64,000 nucleotides of DNA, from assembly GCA_033795365.1 (NCBI GenBank), contig JARYGU010000003.1, positions 186,001 through 250,000 on the forward strand, read 5' to 3'. The stretch's first letter is position 1. The number at the start of each line of letters is the position of its first letter. The notes beneath the pieces were generated by a model. It made no database searches. It was not told the origin of the DNA and was given only the letters and a program-made list of their open reading frames with translations. Positions 61,612 through 64,000 of this stretch are shown here, piece by piece. This stretch comes from JARYGU01 sp033795365. Its GTDB lineage: Bacteria; Pseudomonadota; Alphaproteobacteria; Rhizobiales; Rhizobiaceae. A program made the position numbers and the translations under genes.

Positions 61612-62035
61612 GCGCCAGGCCGAGATCGGCCCGCTTGCGCCGACGCAGATGCGCCGGCGTTTCGGAAAGCGTTACCTCGAGCGTCGGCCTGACCCTGCCT
61701 TCGATAAAATGGCCACCCTTCGTGCTCCCGTCCTCCAGGCCCAGGACGACATGGGCGTGCAGGCTCGGTTTTCCGTCGTCCCCAAGCGCGATGTCGCCGA
61801 CGAGGCTCAGCACCTCGCTCTGGCCGGCGACCGGTATCTTCCGATAGGACTTGTCCCGATAGTCGAACCAGGCGACGACGGCACTCTCGAAGGCGCCTAT
61901 GGCGACGAGCGATGCGGCCGTTATGTCGTTTTCCGCTGCAAATTTGGAAATGGCGGCGAAGGCTTCTTCGCCCGGTTCGAGCACGAGGATATATATCTGC
62001 TCAGACCTGTCGTCTGAAAGGCGTTTCGATTTCAT
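61592..62035 (-). CDS. PPC-domain (DUF296) protein
   Basis: A 147-residue protein consisting of a PPC (DUF296) domain, the fold found in plant AT-hook proteins and in bacterial stand-alone proteins that trimerise. Motifs are YILVLEPGEEAFAAISKFAA, ASLVAIGAFESAVVAWFD and HAHVVLGLEDGSTKGGHFIEG (split), the latter being the family's metal-like GH-H block. There is no AT-hook, so DNA binding is not shown. It is the second gene of a two-gene minus-strand unit behind a 71-residue gene. Confidence 0.88.
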   Translation of the reverse strand: MKSKRLSDDRSEQIYILVLEPGEEAFAAISKFAAENDITAASLVAIGAFESAVVAWFDYRDKSYRKIPVAGQSEVLSLVGDIALGDDGKPSLHAHVVLGLEDGSTKGGHFIEGRVRPTLEVTLSETPAHLRRRKRADLGLALIDLPE

Positions 62036-62086
62036 TTCCCTATCCTGATCGGGGCAAGCACCGTCGCGAAGCGCGAGGCCGCGGTG

Positions 62087-62302
62087 TCAGCGTGTCCAGA
62101 TGTTGATGTCGTCCGGCGTTTCGCCGTCGCCCTGCATCCGCAGGCCGAGGGTCTCCCAGGCAAATTTCTGTGCGGCAGCCTCGGCCGCTTCCTTGTTCGG
62201 GTAGCTGTCGGGCAGCACATAGTCCTTGCCGCCGCAGCAAAGGAGCGCCTTGCGACTGAGAAAGTCGAAATGCAGCTGAAAATTGCGGGTTTGCGGTGTC
62301 AT
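62087..62302 (-). CDS. small protein, 71 residues, upstream of the PPC gene
   Basis: A 71-residue protein beginning MTPQTRNFQLHFDFLSRKAL, with a CC pair (LLCCGGKDYVLPDSYPNKEA) and an acidic C terminus GDGETPDDINIWTR. The start follows AAGGAGGATGTC. It lies 51 bases before the PPC-domain gene, and an EcfG-like promoter is found 28 bases upstream of its start, so it is probably the first gene of a stress-induced pair. I do not know the family. Confidence 0.65.
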   Translation of the reverse strand: MTPQTRNFQLHFDFLSRKALLCCGGKDYVLPDSYPNKEAAEAAAQKFAWETLGLRMQGDGETPDDINIWTR

Positions 62303-62329
62303 GACATCCTCCTTGCCAATCATCATAGG

Positions 62330-62354
62330 AACTTCGGCCTATTGCATAGGTTCC
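62330..62354 (-). promoter_or_regulatory. EcfG/RpoE2-type promoter for the small protein and PPC gene
   Basis: On the minus strand GGAAC (62354-62350), 17 bases, GTT (62332-62330). It lies 28 bases before the start codon of the 71-residue gene, an ideal distance. Confidence 0.72.
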
Positions 62355-62655
62355 AAGCCGGACGCGAAAATCTCCTCGCTCCTGTGGAGGGGCGTGGCGC
62401 AGCCAGGATTGGCGCTTTCACGGACGGTCGGAACGCGCTTAAATGCGGGCCGAGAGACCACATCTATCGCGCGAGCATGGCGGCGTGCCTCGATTTACGC
62501 CGGCTGCCGGAGGAGCAGCCTTCCGGAGGAGAAAGCAGGAATGATCACCTGTCGCAGCCCATCGGGAGGCCTTGAACGCCTGCAGCCTAGGGTCAGGCCG
62601 CCGCAAGATGGCATCCTCACCCCGCATCGTACCGCCTCACTAAACGAAAGATAGA
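62355..62655. other. gap before denD, no gene seen
   Basis: About 300 bases between the EcfG-like promoter and denD. Open frames here are on the opposite or shadow strands and lack ribosome sites. A 16-base stretch GGGGCGTGGCGCAGCC (62389-62404) resembles the 5' end of alphaproteobacterial tRNA-Pro, but no anticodon or T arm follows. The denD promoter must lie in the right half but is not clear. Confidence 0.4.
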
Positions 62656-63645
62656 ATGATGCATGTTCTGATAATCGGCGCCGCCGGCATGGTCGGCCGC
62701 AAACTCTCCGAAGCGCTCGCAGCAAAGGGCGGCCTCGGCAAAAGCATCGACAGGATGACGCTTTTCGACATCGTCGAGCCTTCAAAGCCGGCCGGCTTTG
62801 GCGGAACGGTCGATATCCTCGCAGACGATCTTTCCCGTGCGGATGTGGCGCAAAAGCTCATCTCGCTGCGGCCGGACGTGATCTTCCACCTTGCCGCGAT
62901 CGTCTCGGGAGAGGCCGAGCTCGACTTCGAGAAGGGCTATCGCATCAATCTCGACGGCACGCGCAACCTCTTCGATGCCATTCATGGGGAAGGAAAGAAC
63001 GAACCTTATCGTCCCCGCGTCGTCTTCGCGTCTTCCATCGCGGTCTTCGGCGCGCCCTTCCCCGAAAAGATCGCCGACGATTTCTTCACGACGCCGCTCA
63101 CCAGCTACGGTACGCAGAAGGCGATCGGCGAGTTGCTGCTATCGGACTATTCGAGGAAGGGGATATTCGACGGCATCGGCATCCGCCTGCCGACGATCTG
63201 CATCCGGCCCGGCAAGCCGAACAAGGCGGCATCAGGCTTCTTTTCCAGCATCCTGCGCGAGCCGCTGGCCGGCCAGGAGGCGGTTCTGCCGGTGGCCGAG
63301 AGCGTGCGCCACTGGCATGCCAGCCCGCGGGCGGCGATCGGCTTCCTGACCCACGCGGCAACGCTCGACCTCGAACGCATCGGCAATCGCCGCGTGCTGA
63401 CCATGCCGGGGCTTTCGGCAACCGTCGGCGAACAGATCGAGGCGCTGCGCCGCGCCGCCGGCGAAAAAGCGGTGAAGCTGATCCGGCACGAGCCCGATCC
63501 GACGATCGGGAAAATCGTCGCCGGCTGGCCGCAGGATTTCATACCCCGGCGGGCGCTCGAGCTCGGTTTCGTCGCGGAAAGCTCCTTCGACGAAATCATC
63601 CGGGTCCATATCGAGGACGAGCTCGGCGGATCCTTGCCTGCCTGA
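62656..63645 (+). CDS. denD: NAD-dependent sugar-acid dehydrogenase, D-erythronate dehydrogenase-like
   Basis: A 329-residue extended SDR-type (epimerase-family) protein resembling D-erythronate dehydrogenase. The N-terminal Rossmann motif is VLIIGAAGMVGRKL, and the catalytic Tyr-x-x-x-Lys lies in TSYGTQKAIGELLLSDYSR, preceded by FASSIAVFG (Ser). It has IRLPTICIRPGKPNKAASGF, a block typical of DenD. It would oxidise D-erythronate in a tetronate-degradation route. Two ATGs (62656, 62659) are adjacent. An SDR gene follows after 63 bases on the same strand. Confidence 0.75.
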   Translation: MMHVLIIGAAGMVGRKLSEALAAKGGLGKSIDRMTLFDIVEPSKPAGFGGTVDILADDLSRADVAQKLISLRPDVIFHLAAIVSGEAELDFEKGYRINLDGTRNLFDAIHGEGKNEPYRPRVVFASSIAVFGAPFPEKIADDFFTTPLTSYGTQKAIGELLLSDYSRKGIFDGIGIRLPTICIRPGKPNKAASGFFSSILREPLAGQEAVLPVAESVRHWHASPRAAIGFLTHAATLDLERIGNRRVLTMPGLSATVGEQIEALRRAAGEKAVKLIRHEPDPTIGKIVAGWPQDFIPRRALELGFVAESSFDEIIRVHIEDELGGSLPA

Positions 63646-63708
63646 GGACGGGTTCCGTGTAAGGATGGCGTATGCCGTTCGAGATATTCGGCTTGAGGAG
63701 GAAACGCA

Positions 63709-64000
63709 TTGAACAAGATCGACCTGAACGGCCAGGTGGCCGTGGTGACGGGTGGCGCACAGGGGATCGGGTTCGCGATCGCCCGGCGCCTCATCGATTC
63801 CGGGGCGAAGGTCTGCCTGTGGGATATGAACAGGGCAGCGCTCGACCTTGCGGTCAAAGCGCTCGGACCGGCGGCATCGGCAAAGGAGGTGGATATCACC
63901 GATCTCGCCGCGCTCACGCGCGTGCATGCCGAAGTCGAAGCCGATACCGGCCCGGTCTCCATCCTGGTCAATTCCGCGGGCATTGCCGGCAGCAATGCGG
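63709..64000 (+). CDS. SDR-family oxidoreductase, N-terminal part (runs off window)
   Basis: The first 97 codons of a short-chain dehydrogenase. The Rossmann motif is VVTGGAQGIGFAIARRLIDSG (T-G-x3-G-x-G), followed by VCLWDMN (NAD preference by the Asp after the second strand) and SILVNSAGIAG, the N-A-G block. The catalytic Tyr-Lys lies beyond the window end. Translation probably starts at a TTG behind GAGGAGG. It is downstream of denD and probably works on a related sugar acid. Confidence 0.85.
   Translation, partial: MNKIDLNGQVAVVTGGAQGIGFAIARRLIDSGAKVCLWDMNRAALDLAVKALGPAASAKEVDITDLAALTRVHAEVEADTGPVSILVNSAGIAGSNA

Noticed and set aside
62389..62415. Fragment resembling the 5' end of tRNA-Pro
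   Set aside because: Only about 16 bases match from memory; no anticodon arm, T arm or CCA end follows.
62084..62654. Plus-strand open frames opposite the small and PPC genes
   Set aside because: They mirror the minus-strand genes and have no ribosome site or protein-like composition.

Overview
The window is chromosomal DNA from a GC-rich alphaproteobacterium of the Rhizobiaceae, most like the Ensifer/Sinorhizobium/Shinella group. The evidence is the gene order (ileS-ribF-HAD-groESL; hisS-hisZ-hisG; glcDEF beside a LysR gene; katA divergent from oxyR), a RIME-type rhizobial palindromic repeat between hisS and hisZ, a short HisG that needs HisZ, and stress promoters of the alphaproteobacterial EcfG/RpoE2 type. 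No symbiosis, conjugation, prophage or CRISPR genes are visible. A run of ten Ns (325-334) marks a scaffold join, so this is a draft assembly.

Layout. 0-3 kb: 5' tip of ileS, a Xre/RES toxin-antitoxin pair sitting between ileS and ribF, ribF, and a HAD phosphatase. 3-5.4 kb: groESL with a heat-shock-type promoter and a CIRCE operator. 5.4-9.1 kb: a small unknown protein and an MHYT-PAS-GGDEF-EAL cyclic-di-GMP gene broken by one extra base. 9.3-15.3 kb: a ferredoxin reductase, a GST, and a hisS-hisZ-hisG operon that continues through ATGA overlaps into two tiny membrane proteins. 15.4-19.4 kb: a secreted His-rich/DUF305 pair, tag, and two paralogous L,D-transpeptidases. 19.4-24.4 kb: glycolate oxidase glcDEF with a divergent LysR regulator. 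24.4-34.3 kb: DUF3422, a GntR regulator, Nudix, Pit phosphate transporter, rsmE, gshA, GNAT, DUF937, DUF1127 and a LysR gene. 34.4-44.3 kb: katA/oxyR, MAPEG, guaB, a Tat-exported metallo-beta-lactamase-fold protein, an MFS exporter, rlmE and ppx. 44.5-48.8 kb: tRNA-Gln(CUG), a decayed brnTA toxin-antitoxin, and modABC with a one-domain ModE.

48.9-62.4 kb is the most coherent accessory block and looks like a general-stress island. It holds a phosphoribosyltransferase and erythromycin-esterase-like pair, three small hydrophilic proteins, topoisomerase IB, glgC-glgX, treZ, a flavodoxin-like reductase, a UdgX-type uracil-DNA glycosylase, a GST, a DUF892 ferritin-like protein and a PPC-domain protein. 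Six GGAAC-N17/18-GTT sequences, the form of EcfG/RpoE2 promoters, lie in the correct orientation upstream of these transcription units, and one divergent pair serves glgC-glgX-topIB and treZ. If confirmed, this is a chromosomal cluster linking glycogen/trehalose metabolism, DNA repair, redox and protective proteins under one sigma factor.

62.6-64 kb: a D-erythronate dehydrogenase-like gene and the start of an SDR gene that runs off the window. Sequence quality matters here: the GGDEF-EAL gene and brnA are each broken by one extra base in a G/C run, which may be sequencing error, whereas brnT carries a stop codon as well as a frameshift and looks truly decayed.
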